A stretch of 64,000 nt of DNA from Betaproteobacteria bacterium (GCA_016868035.1 VGID01000001.1:128289-192288), one strand, 5' to 3'; positions 21,922-30,809 are shown, counted from the first letter of the stretch. A program made the numbers and translations. The notes: a model not told the origin generated them from the letters alone.

Positions 21922-22047
21922 GTAATGGGTAATGGGTAATGGGTGACGTGGACAGGAGTAACCGGTTCTCGCCCATTACTCATATTACCGGTCACCCGTC
22001 AGTCGTCACTCGTCAGTCGTCACCCGTCAGTCGTCACCCGTTACTCG
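21922..22047. repeat. Inverted 7-bp arrays (GGGTAAT arm; GTCAGTC/GTCACCC arm)
   Basis: ggtaatgggtaatgggtaatgggtgacg ... gtcacccgtcagtcgtcactcgtcagtcgtcacccgtcagtcgtcaccc. Confidence 0.85.
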
Positions 22048-22109
22048 CTCCAAATTGTGCCCCCGTCGCGGCGCGGTTACACTTCGGTGAGCCGCGCCCG
22101 GGTCCGCAC

Positions 22110-22598
22110 ATGCACACTCCACCGCCCTTCGAACGCAAGATTTGCCCGCCACCGGATTTGCCGAGCCGGCTCGCACGCGTCGCGCGCCCGCTCGTGTTTA
22201 CCAACGGCGTGTTCGACCTTCTGCATCGCGGGCATGTCACCTACCTCGCGCAGGCGCGCGCGCTCGGGGCAAGCCTGCTCGTCGCCGTCAATTCCGACGC
22301 CTCCGCGCGCAGACTCGGCAAGGGCGCGGAGCGGCCCTTGAACGCTCTCGAGGACCGCCTCGCGGTGCTCGCAGCGCTCGAGGCCGTCACGCTCGTCACC
22401 TGGTTCGAGGAGGAGACGCCGCTTGCGCTGATCCTGGCGGTCAAGCCGGACGTGCTCGCGAAGGGCGGAGACTGGAAGCAGGAGGCCATCGTCGGCGCCA
22501 AAGAGGTCGCGGGCTGGGGCGGCGCGGTGCACTCGATACCGTTCGTGCATCAACGCAGCACGACTGTGCTGATCAACCGCATTCGCGGCAAGAGCTAA
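22110..22598 (+). CDS. rfaE2: D-glycero-beta-D-manno-heptose 1-phosphate adenylyltransferase (HldE C-domain/RfaE2)
   Basis: [45 protein letters not shown]. Confidence 0.9.
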   Translation: MHTPPPFERKICPPPDLPSRLARVARPLVFTNGVFDLLHRGHVTYLAQARALGASLLVAVNSDASARRLGKGAERPLNALEDRLAVLAALEAVTLVTWFEEETPLALILAVKPDVLAKGGDWKQEAIVGAKEVAGWGGAVHSIPFVHQRSTTVLINRIRGKS

Positions 22599-22610
22599 TC
22601 TTAACCTCTC

Positions 22611-22991
22611 ACCGCCGAGGACGCAGAGGACGCGGAGGAACGCCAAGGAAAAAGAAGAATAATCGAACCGCCGGAGGGGGAAAAAGGTGTCAGGAACCTT
22701 TGAGGTTGCTGATCGAACCCCAGGCATTTTTTCAGCACCGTGCGGACCAAAAGGTTCCTGACACCTTTTCCCGCGCCGGCAGCTCAGCTTTCAGATCTTG
22801 CCTGCGTTCATCCGCGTTGATCTGCGGCTCCATTCTTGTTTTTCTTGGCGGCCTGGCGGTTCCGAGAAGCCGTGAGTCGTGATTCGTGAATCGTGATTCG
22901 ACTCGTATTCGAGTTGGAATCTCTCGGCGGTCTCTGCGGTTCGATTATTGTTCTTGTTTTTCCTTTGTGTCCTTTGCGTTCTTTGTGTTTT
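22611..22991. repeat. Composite intergenic repeat island with inverted outer arms and an internal REP-like palindrome
   Basis: AAGGAAAAA(G/C)AAGAA(C/-)AATAATCGAACCGC in inverse orientation at both ends; AAAAGGTGTCAGGAACCTTT inverted repeat at 22682-22701 and 22749-22769. Confidence 0.8.
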
Positions 22992-22998
22992 AAGAATT

Positions 22999-23691
22999 TC
23001 AGCCTTTTGCCGCGGTCGCGGCCAGCGGGCACGTGGCGGCCTTGAGGTCGCTGCCCGGAAACTCCTTCTGCGCCTCGGCAAGCCGGGCAACCGTCGCCTC
23101 GTTCGGCTCGCGCACGTAGAACGCGACCTGCTTGAGGAAGTTCTCGCGCCGCTCGGCGACCGCCGTGCGCACGCCGCGCTCGCGCAGCTTGGCCAGAAAC
23201 GCGTTCGCCGCCTCCTCGGTGCGGAAGATGCCGAGCGAAATCGCGTAGCGCCACTGCGTCGCGTCCTGTATGACGAAGAATTCCGTGACGCCGAGCGCCT
23301 TCAGCTCTCCCACCTTGCGATCTGCGTCCGCCTTGGTCTTGAGCGGCGGCATGTGGACCCAGTAGCCGCTGGCATCGGTGACTACGCGCTCGAACTGCGC
23401 CGGCGGCAGCTCGAGCCGCGCGATCGCGTTTTCCGCGCGCGCGACGTCGGGACCGGCGAAGACGCCCCACTCGAGGCACACCGTGGGCGCGGCGGTGGCG
23501 ACCTTGGCCGGCGGTTTGGCCGGCGGCTTCTCCGGGGCGACCCCGCCGGCCGCGCCGAGCAGCTTGATCTTGTCCGGGCTGATCTGCAGCAGCGGGATCT
23601 GGCTTTCCACCGCGCCGCGGTCGGGCGCGACGTTCACGTAGGCGAAGAACAGCAGGTTTGCCAGCACCAGCAGCAGGAAAAAAGCTCTCAT
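22999..23691 (-). CDS. SPOR-domain protein
   Basis: N-terminal TM (FFLLLVLANLLFFAYV); VVTDASGYWVHMPPLKTKADADRKVGELKALGV. Confidence 0.8.
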   Translation of the reverse strand: MRAFFLLLVLANLLFFAYVNVAPDRGAVESQIPLLQISPDKIKLLGAAGGVAPEKPPAKPPAKVATAAPTVCLEWGVFAGPDVARAENAIARLELPPAQFERVVTDASGYWVHMPPLKTKADADRKVGELKALGVTEFFVIQDATQWRYAISLGIFRTEEAANAFLAKLRERGVRTAVAERRENFLKQVAFYVREPNEATVARLAEAQKEFPGSDLKAATCPLAATAAKG

Positions 23692-23693
23692 CG

Positions 23694-23895
23694 CGGTGAC
23701 AGGATGCGGCGTGACATGAAAATTCGTGACAAGGTGCTGCGTGACGGGGTGGCGCCAGAACGATAACCCATAGCGACCCAGGGCCGCGCCGCGCGCCGAA
23801 ATTCCCGCGCTGTCGGTTCACGCCTCATCACGTCACGCATCACCACGTCACGCATCATCACGTCACGCATCACCACGTGACGCCTCATCACGGCA
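23694..23895. repeat. Inverted 7-bp-type arrays (GTGACNN / GTCACGC)
   Basis: cacgtcacgcatcaccacgtcacgcatcatcacgtcacgcatcaccacgtgacgcc. Confidence 0.75.
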
Positions 23896-24628
23896 CGCTG
23901 GCCCGGTCGAGGGCGATGTGCACCAGCCCCTCGAGCACCAGATTATCCACGACCTCGGCGCGCGCGTTAAGCTGCGGGGCGAGTCGCGCCGCGCCCCCGC
24001 CGGAGAGCACCGTGAGCGGCGCCACCTGCCCCGCCTCGCGCAGGTAGCGGTGCATCCGCTCGACGGCGCCGGCGAGCGCATTCAACGCTCCGCTTGCGAT
24101 CGCGTCCGCGGTGCACGCCGGGAAGAACGCGAAGCGGCCGGCCCGCGGCTTGAGCGCAGCGGTGTTGCGCGCGAGCGCTTCCCGCATGAGATCCGTCCCG
24201 GGGACGATCATCCCCCCGAGAAACACCCCGTCCCCCGTCAGCGCATCCACGGTCATGGTGGTGCCGGCGCTCACCACCACGCACGGGCCGCGGTAGAGCC
24301 GCCACGCGCCGATCAGCGCGGCCCAGCGGTCCGCGCCGAGCTGCGCGGGGTCGTCATACGAGCTCGACACGCCGCACTGCCGCGCCAGACTGCGGATGAA
24401 GCGCGCGCGCCGGCCATGACGCCGGGCCGCCGCGCCGATCTCCCGCACCACCCGCGGGCCGGCGACGTTTGCCGCGATCACGACGTCGGCGCGCGTGATC
24501 GGCCCCCACTCGCGCACAAGACGGCGCGCCTCGGCCGTGGGCACCTGGCCGCGTACGGCCCAGGCCTCCCCGTCGTGCAGGCCCCACTTGATGCGGCTGT
24601 TGCCCGCATCAATCGCTAGAATTCTCAC
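23888..24628 (-). CDS. coaX: Type III pantothenate kinase
   Basis: MRILAIDAGNSRIKWGLHDG; GADRWAALIGAWRLYRGPCVVVSAGTTMTVDAL. Confidence 0.92.
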   Translation of the reverse strand: MRILAIDAGNSRIKWGLHDGEAWAVRGQVPTAEARRLVREWGPITRADVVIAANVAGPRVVREIGAAARRHGRRARFIRSLARQCGVSSSYDDPAQLGADRWAALIGAWRLYRGPCVVVSAGTTMTVDALTGDGVFLGGMIVPGTDLMREALARNTAALKPRAGRFAFFPACTADAIASGALNALAGAVERMHRYLREAGQVAPLTVLSGGGAARLAPQLNARAEVVDNLVLEGLVHIALDRASVP

Positions 24629-24641
24629 CCGCTCCCCTGTT

Positions 24642-24845
24642 CTGTGAAACCCACATTAACCGCAGATAAACGCAGATACACACAGATGAAAACCAGAGTT
24701 TCTGCCCAAGGAACACAGACTTCGCGGAAAAAAATGCAAAGCGAATGTTTTCCGCGCCTCGGCTATCTGTGATCTCTGTGGCTAAAGCTTTGGTCCTATG
24801 ATTTTATCCGCGTTTATCTGCGTTTATCTGCGGTTTCAATTGTTT
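24642..24845. repeat. Nested inverted-repeat element with CGCAGATAAA (10-bp period) outer arms
   Basis: ccgcagataaacgcagatacacacagatg vs cgcgtttatctgcgtttatctgcgg; inner GCGGAAAA...TTTTCCGC. Confidence 0.8.
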
Positions 24846-25833
24846 TTGACTTCCTTGCAGACGCGGGTCGCAGGCTCATCTCTCCGCTGTGGTAGCGCTT
24901 CGGCCCCGTGCGTGTGTCCAGCACGAACGCACCGTCTTCGGCCACCCCTCTCGCAATCCCGCTCTCGCGCGCGCCGTCGGGCAGCTCGATCGCCACGCGG
25001 CGCCCCTGGTGCGCGTGCCGGCGCTGCCACTCCGAGCGCAGCGGCCCGAATCCTTCGCGCTCGAACGCGGTGAGCACCCGGTCAAGCTCGATCAACACCT
25101 GCGCGAGTAGCTGGTTGCGCTCAAGCCGGCGCCCGGATGCCGTCTCGAGATCGGTCGCGGCGCGGTCGATGCGCGCGCGCGTTCCGCGCGACAGGCGCAC
25201 GTTGAGCCCGATGCCGATCACCGCCGCGCTCGGCCCGAGCGCATCGCCCTGCAGTTCGGTCAGGATGCCGGCGAGCTTGCGGTTGCGCCACAGGACGTCG
25301 TTCGGCCATTTGAGCTTGACGCCGCGCGCTCCTGCCTGCTCGAGGGTCCGCGCGAGCGCAACGCCAACCGCAAGGCTCAGGCCGGAGAGCGCGCCGGCGC
25401 CCCGGGTAAAGCGCCACAGCAGCGAAAAGGTGAGCCCGCCGCCAAGCCCGGCGTGCCACGGGCGCCCGAGGCGCCCCCGGCCCGCCGCCTGCCATTCGGC
25501 GGCGACCACCGTGCCGCTCACCGCGCCGGCGGCCGCGCGCTCGAGCAACGCCGTGCTGGTCGAGTCTACGGCTGTCCGTATCTCGAGCGTGTAGCGCGCG
25601 GCGTGCGCACCCAGATGCTGCTCGATGCGCTCGCGCTCGAGCGGCGACACCGGCCGCGGCAGGCGATAGCCGCGGCCATGCACCTTGTAGACATCGAGCT
25701 GCATCGCCTCGAGATCGCGGATCGCGTTCCACACGCTCGCCCGCGATACCTCGAGCGCCTGCGCGAGCGCCTCCCCCGAATGGAAGTCCCCGTCGGAGAG
25801 CAGCCGCATCACATCCATCGTCAACCGCTTCAT
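24814..25833 (-). CDS. birA: Biotin--[acetyl-CoA-carboxylase] ligase / biotin operon repressor
   Basis: HTH N-terminus; AAEWQAAGRGRLGRPWHAGLGGGLTFSLLWRF; KLKWPNDVLW. Confidence 0.92.
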   Translation of the reverse strand: MKRLTMDVMRLLSDGDFHSGEALAQALEVSRASVWNAIRDLEAMQLDVYKVHGRGYRLPRPVSPLERERIEQHLGAHAARYTLEIRTAVDSTSTALLERAAAGAVSGTVVAAEWQAAGRGRLGRPWHAGLGGGLTFSLLWRFTRGAGALSGLSLAVGVALARTLEQAGARGVKLKWPNDVLWRNRKLAGILTELQGDALGPSAAVIGIGLNVRLSRGTRARIDRAATDLETASGRRLERNQLLAQVLIELDRVLTAFEREGFGPLRSEWQRRHAHQGRRVAIELPDGARESGIARGVAEDGAFVLDTRTGPKRYHSGEMSLRPASARKSKTIETADKRR

Positions 25834-25952
25834 GGGCGGCGTACAGCATAGCCGATTACGCCGCGGCGGCGCTCCCGCTCCGGCTTGACCCGCGCTGGCG
25901 GCTGCGCGCATGCTGCCGCCGGCCCCACCCCAATCTCGCGTGCGGAGGACCT

Positions 25953-26489
25953 ATGGCCACAGTACTGGATTCCCTCGGGCACCGGCTCGCCAGATTCCTC
26001 ACCGGCCCGGCGCGCATGGCGCCGACCCTGGCGACCTACGATCCGCGCCTTCTGGCGGGCGTGATCCGGCCCGGCGACGTGCTGCTCATCGAAGGCAACA
26101 GCAAGGTGAGCGTCGCGATCAAATACCTCACTCAGTCCACGTGGTCGCACGCCGCGCTCTACGTCGGCGACGCGCTCGGGCCGCCGCACGCCGGCGAGGA
26201 GCCGCGGGTGCTCATCGAGGCCGATCTCAACGCGGGCGTGCGGGCCGTTCCGCTCTCGGAATACGCCGAGCGCCACACGCGGATCTGCCGCCCGGTGGGG
26301 CTCAGCCCGGAGGATCTGCAGCGCGTGATCGACTACGCCGTGGGGCGCATCGGCCACCAGTACGACCTGCGCAACCTGATCGACATCTCGCCCTACTTCC
26401 GCGTCGTCAAGCCCACCATCGAGAGCGGGTTCGACTACCGCGCGCTGGTGTGGAAGGAAGACGGCGGGCGCGAGCCGCTCGCCGCGTAG
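25953..26489 (+). CDS. YiiX/YebB-like NlpC/P60-superfamily protein
   Basis: RPGDVLLIEGNSKVSVAIKYLTQSTWSHAALYVGDAL. Confidence 0.75.
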   Translation: MATVLDSLGHRLARFLTGPARMAPTLATYDPRLLAGVIRPGDVLLIEGNSKVSVAIKYLTQSTWSHAALYVGDALGPPHAGEEPRVLIEADLNAGVRAVPLSEYAERHTRICRPVGLSPEDLQRVIDYAVGRIGHQYDLRNLIDISPYFRVVKPTIESGFDYRALVWKEDGGREPLAA

Positions 26490-26545
26490 CCGGCGCCACG
26501 CTGCCAGCGCACGCTCGGCTAGAATAGCGTTTTCAGGTGAGCTTC

Positions 26546-28330
26546 ATGTCCGACCGCGCAGCCGCCAGATCGAAGCAGCCCGCGCCGCACGCGTCCTCGA
26601 GCTCCAATTTCATTCGCGCCATCGTCGAGCAGGATGTCGCGAGCGGGAAGTACGCCGAGCGCGCCTGGGGCGGGAAGCCCGGGCCGGCCCGCGCGCACGA
26701 GGGCTCCGCGCCGGACCCGGCCCGGATCCGCACGCGCTTCCCGCCCGAGCCGAACGGCTATCTGCATATCGGGCACGCGAAATCGATTTCCCTCAATTTC
26801 GGCCTCGCGCGCGAGTACGGCGGCGCCTGCCACCTGCGCTTCGACGACACCAACCCCGAGAAGGAGGAACAGGAGTACGTCGACGCCATCATCGACGCCG
26901 TCCGGTGGCTAGGCTTCGACTGGGGGGAACACCTCTATTTCGCGAGCGACTACTTCGACTTCATGTACGAGGCGGCGGAGAATCTGGTGCGAGCGGGCCA
27001 TGCGTACGTGGACGAGCAGAGCGCGGAGGAAATGCGCGCCAGCCGCGGCACGCTGACCGAGCCCGGCAGGAACAGCCCGTGGCGCGATCGCCCGGCGGAG
27101 GAGTCGCTGCGCCGGCTGCGCGAGATGCGCGACGGCAGGCACCCCGACGGCGCGATGGTCCTGCGCGCAAGGATCGACATGGCCTCTCCCAACATCAACA
27201 TGCGCGACCCCGCGATCTACCGCATCCGCAGGGCGGCGCATCACCGCACGGGCGAGAAGTGGTGCATCTACCCCATGTACACCTACGCGCACCCGATCGA
27301 GGACGCGCTCGAGCGAATTACCCACTCGCTGTGCACGCTCGAATTCGAGGACCAGCGCCCATTCTACGACTGGCTGCTCGAGCGGCTCGCGCAGGGCGGG
27401 CTGCTCGCGCAGCCGCTTCCGCAGCAGATCGAGTTCGCGCGGCTCAACCTTACCTACGTCGTGCTCTCCAAGCGCAAGCTCATCCAGCTCGTGGAGGAGA
27501 AGCACGTGGAGGGCTGGGACGATCCGCGCATGCCCACGCTCGCCGGCGCGCGGCGCCGCGGCTACACCGCGGAAGGCTTCCGCCTGTTCGCCGAGCGTAT
27601 CGGAGTGGCGAAAGCGGACTCGTGGATCGACTACGGGGTGCTCGAGGACTGCATGCGCGAAGATCTGAACGAGCGCGCGCCGCGCCGCATCGCCGTGCTC
27701 GACCCGGTGAGGCTCGTCATCGACAATTACCCGGACGGCGCCCAGGAGGAATGCCACGCCCCCAACCACCCGCAGAAGCCGGAGCTCGGGAGCCGCGCCG
27801 TGCCGTTCTCGAAAGAGCTCTGGATCGAGCGCGAGGACGTGATGGAAGCGCCTCCCAAGGGCTACCACCGCCTCTTCCCCGGAAACGAAGTGCGACTGCG
27901 CTACGCGTACCTGGTGAAGTGCGTTCGCGTGGAAAAGGACGCGAAAGGCAGCATCGCGGCGGTGCACTGCACCTACGACCCGGCCACGAAGAGCGGCACG
28001 ACCGGCGCGGGCGAGCGCAAGGTGAAAGGCAACATCCACTGGGTCTCGGCGCGCCACGCGTTTTCCGCGGACGTGCGGCTCTACGACCGGCTTTTCAAGC
28101 ATCCCCAGCCCGGGACCGGGAGGGACTTTCTCGAGGACCTTCACTCGGGATCGAAGAGCATCGTCGCCGCGCAGCTCGAGCCCGCGCTGGCGGGCGCGCA
28201 GCCCGAAGAGCGTTTCCAGTTCGAGCGCCACGGCTATTTTGTGTGCGACCTGCGCGATTCGCGGCCGGGCAAGCCCGCATTCAACCGCGCCGTGACACTG
28301 CGCGATTCGTGGGCGAAAGAGGCCCGCTAG
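26546..28330 (+). CDS. glnS: Glutaminyl-tRNA synthetase
   Basis: RFPPEPNGYLHIGHAKSISLNFGLAREYGGACHLRFDDTNPEKE. Confidence 0.96.
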   Translation: MSDRAAARSKQPAPHASSSSNFIRAIVEQDVASGKYAERAWGGKPGPARAHEGSAPDPARIRTRFPPEPNGYLHIGHAKSISLNFGLAREYGGACHLRFDDTNPEKEEQEYVDAIIDAVRWLGFDWGEHLYFASDYFDFMYEAAENLVRAGHAYVDEQSAEEMRASRGTLTEPGRNSPWRDRPAEESLRRLREMRDGRHPDGAMVLRARIDMASPNINMRDPAIYRIRRAAHHRTGEKWCIYPMYTYAHPIEDALERITHSLCTLEFEDQRPFYDWLLERLAQGGLLAQPLPQQIEFARLNLTYVVLSKRKLIQLVEEKHVEGWDDPRMPTLAGARRRGYTAEGFRLFAERIGVAKADSWIDYGVLEDCMREDLNERAPRRIAVLDPVRLVIDNYPDGAQEECHAPNHPQKPELGSRAVPFSKELWIEREDVMEAPPKGYHRLFPGNEVRLRYAYLVKCVRVEKDAKGSIAAVHCTYDPATKSGTTGAGERKVKGNIHWVSARHAFSADVRLYDRLFKHPQPGTGRDFLEDLHSGSKSIVAAQLEPALAGAQPEERFQFERHGYFVCDLRDSRPGKPAFNRAVTLRDSWAKEAR

Positions 28331-28377
28331 CGCCGGCGCTCGCGCCCTGCTGGCACTCATCGGGATCCGGAGCGGCG

Positions 28378-28779
28378 ATGGAACAAACCAACGACCCGGC
28401 GCAGCTCGTCGCCGCCGCGCGCGGCGCGCTCGAACACGCATACGCTCCCTACAGCAAGCGCGCGATCGGGGCGGCCGTGCTCGGCGCCGACGGAGTGATC
28501 TACACCGGCGGCAACATCGAGAACGCGCTGCGGGGCCTTGCGCTGTGCGCCGAGCAGGTCGCGCTCGCGCACGCGGTTGCGCGCGGCAACCGCACCCTGC
28601 GCGCGATCGCCATCGTGAACCGCAACGGCAGCCCGTGCTACCCGTGCGGGGTTTGCCGCCAGATGCTCGCGGAATTCAGCGCCGCCGGGCGCGGCATGGA
28701 AGTGATCGTGGAGGACGCGGGGCGCCCGCTTGCCACGACGCTCTCCGCTCTGCTCCCGGATCCCTACCGCCCGGGTTGA
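28378..28779 (+). CDS. cdd: Cytidine deaminase
   Basis: GGNIENALRGLALCAEQVAL; PCYPCGVCRQMLAEF. Confidence 0.9.
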   Translation: MEQTNDPAQLVAAARGALEHAYAPYSKRAIGAAVLGADGVIYTGGNIENALRGLALCAEQVALAHAVARGNRTLRAIAIVNRNGSPCYPCGVCRQMLAEFSAAGRGMEVIVEDAGRPLATTLSALLPDPYRPG

Positions 28780-28831
28780 GCCACGATTCACGACTCACGA
28801 TTCACAAGTCACGAGTCACCAAGAGTAGGCA

Positions 28832-29449
28832 ATGCCGAACATCACCATGCTCGATATCGAGACGCTGAGGCAGACCAAGCTCGGCCCGTACATCGACAAA
28901 TGCCTGCAGCACCGCGCGCCGGACCCGGGTTTCCACGCGATGATGGGACACAACGTGGACCTGTGCGAGGCGATGTTCGTCGCGTGGGACACGATCTTCA
29001 ACACCGGCCGCATCCGGCACACGCTTAAGGAGGTCATCCGGGTGCAGCTCTCCCGCATGGCCTCCTGCGTCTACTGAGGGAACGTCCGGTCCGCTTCGGC
29101 GAAGCGGCAGGGCCTTCAGGAAAGCGACATCGACGAGGGTATCGCCGACTACCAAGCGAGCGGCCGCTTCACGGAGGCCGAAAAGCTCGCGCTGCGCTAC
29201 AGCGAGTGGATGGCCCTCAATCCCGGGAGAATCGGGCCCGAATTCTACGACGAGCTGCGCCGCCACTACACGGAGGCGGAAATCGTGGAGCTCGGGGCGT
29301 TCATCGGATTCAACATCGGCTACCACACCTTCTTCGGGACGCTCAAGTTCTACCCGATGTTCTCCCCGGACGGCCGGCTGGTGAGCCAGGAGGAATCGGC
29401 GCGCATCTACGGTGCGGCGCCCGCTTCGCTCTCCGGGGAAACGAAGTGA
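28832..29449 (+). CDS. Carboxymuconolactone decarboxylase/AhpD-like protein; candidate selenoprotein with Sec (UGA) at codon 82
   Basis: Frame is open on both sides of TGA 29075-29077: ...RVQLSRMASCVY-U-GNVRSASAKRQGLQESDIDEGIADYQ...; CxxU motif; hairpin follows. Confidence 0.8.
29091..29107 (+). promoter_or_regulatory. Candidate bacterial SECIS hairpin CCGCTTC-GGC-GAAGCGG
   Basis: Perfect 7-bp stem, loop GGC beginning 20 nt after the UGA. Confidence 0.65.
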
Positions 29450-29529
29450 CGACTGACGGCTGACGACTGACGACAGGAGTGTTCCCCCTCAATCCTCAAT
29501 CCTCATTCCTCATCCCTCATCCACGCTCC

Positions 29530-30090
29530 ATGCCGCACATCGAACCGCTGGCGCCTGAAAACATTCGCGATCCGGAGCTGCGCGCGCTCATCGAGCGCAG
29601 CGAGGCGCTCGGAGTGCCGGACCCGCTCTTTCCCCGCATCCTGGCGCACGTGCCGGCGCACGCGAAGGTCCTGCTGCGCGCCTTGCTCGCCTCGCACGCG
29701 GAGGGCAGCGTGGACCACAAGCTGAAGGAAGTGATCCGCGTGCAGCTCGCCCGCACCGCCGGAGACCCCTACTTCTCCGGCCTGCGCTCGGTGCGCGCAA
29801 GGCGGGAGGGGCTCGACGAGGAGGCGATCGACGCAGGATCGGGGAAGTTCGAAAACGATCCACGCTTCACCGCCGCCGAGAAGTGGGCGCTGCGCTACGC
29901 CCGCGCGATGTACCTCAGCCCGGAGAACGTGGACGCAGCGTTCTACGAGGAAGGAAAGCGGCACTACACCGAGGCCCAGATCATGGAGCTCGGCGCCTTC
30001 ATCGCGTTCCACTACGGCATGCAGGCGTTCATGCGCACCCTGCGCGCCGTACCGCTTCGCGACGACGCGGCGAAGAGCAAAGCCTCCTGA
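29530..30090 (+). CDS. Carboxymuconolactone decarboxylase-like paralog lacking the CxxC cysteines
   Basis: KEVIRVQLARTAGDPYFSGLRSVRARREGL; HYTEAQIMELGAFIAFHYG. Confidence 0.82.
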   Translation: MPHIEPLAPENIRDPELRALIERSEALGVPDPLFPRILAHVPAHAKVLLRALLASHAEGSVDHKLKEVIRVQLARTAGDPYFSGLRSVRARREGLDEEAIDAGSGKFENDPRFTAAEKWALRYARAMYLSPENVDAAFYEEGKRHYTEAQIMELGAFIAFHYGMQAFMRTLRAVPLRDDAAKSKAS

Positions 30091-30170
30091 TTCGTAACTC
30101 GTAAAATCGCCAGAGCGTCGACGATCCGCTGTTTACGTTCCACGATTCACCATTCACGAGTCACGGATTT

Positions 30171-30809
30171 ATGAAAGCGCTCGTCACCGGCTTCGATCCC
30201 TTCGGCGGCGAGGAAGTAAACGCATCGCTCGAGGCGGTGCGGCGGCTGCCGGCGCGCATCGGCGCGCTCGAAGTGTCCACCGCTGAGCTGCCGACGTCGT
30301 ACGCGCGCGCGCCGGCGGAACTGGAAGCGGCGATCGAGCGCGCGCGGCCCGACATCGTGCTCTGCGTCGGCCAGGCGAGTGAGCGCAGCGAGCCGTGCGT
30401 CGAGCGCATCGCGGTCAACATGCAGGATGCGCTGGTCGCCGACAACGACGGCGCGCGCCCGATGGAACTGCCGGTCGTGCCGGGTGGTCCGGCAGCCTAC
30501 TTCGCAACGCTGCCGGTGCGGGAGGCGGTGGCGGCACTACGGGCGGCGGGGCTTCCCGCGGCGATGTCGATGAGCGCGGGCACGTTCGTGTGCAACCACG
30601 TTTTCTACGGCCTCATGCACCGCGCCGCGACGCGCGGCCACTCGTACCGCGGGGGCTTCCTGCACGTGCCGCACCTGTCGCGGCACCCGCAGACGGAGGG
30701 CAAGGCGCCTCCACTTGCGCCGGAGGATATCGCGCGCGCCATCGCGATCGTGCTCGAAGTGGCCGCCTCACGCGTAGAATCAGCGCGGAGAGTTTCCTCG
30801 ACAGCGTGA
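30171..30809 (+). CDS. pcp: Pyrrolidone-carboxylate peptidase
   Basis: MKALVTGFDPFGGEEVNASLEAVRRLP; MSAGTFVCNHVFYGLMH. Confidence 0.93.
   Translation: MKALVTGFDPFGGEEVNASLEAVRRLPARIGALEVSTAELPTSYARAPAELEAAIERARPDIVLCVGQASERSEPCVERIAVNMQDALVADNDGARPMELPVVPGGPAAYFATLPVREAVAALRAAGLPAAMSMSAGTFVCNHVFYGLMHRAATRGHSYRGGFLHVPHLSRHPQTEGKAPPLAPEDIARAIAIVLEVAASRVESARRVSSTA

Noticed and set aside
29075-29077. Interpretation of the CMD TGA as a simple nonsense pseudogene
   Set aside because: Exact coincidence with the CxxC Cys position, full conservation after the TGA, a following hairpin, and an independent second example at 61880 make Sec more likely, though not proven.
29091-29107. Hairpin after the UGA as a terminator
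   Set aside because: No U-tract follows and it lies within a continuing open frame.
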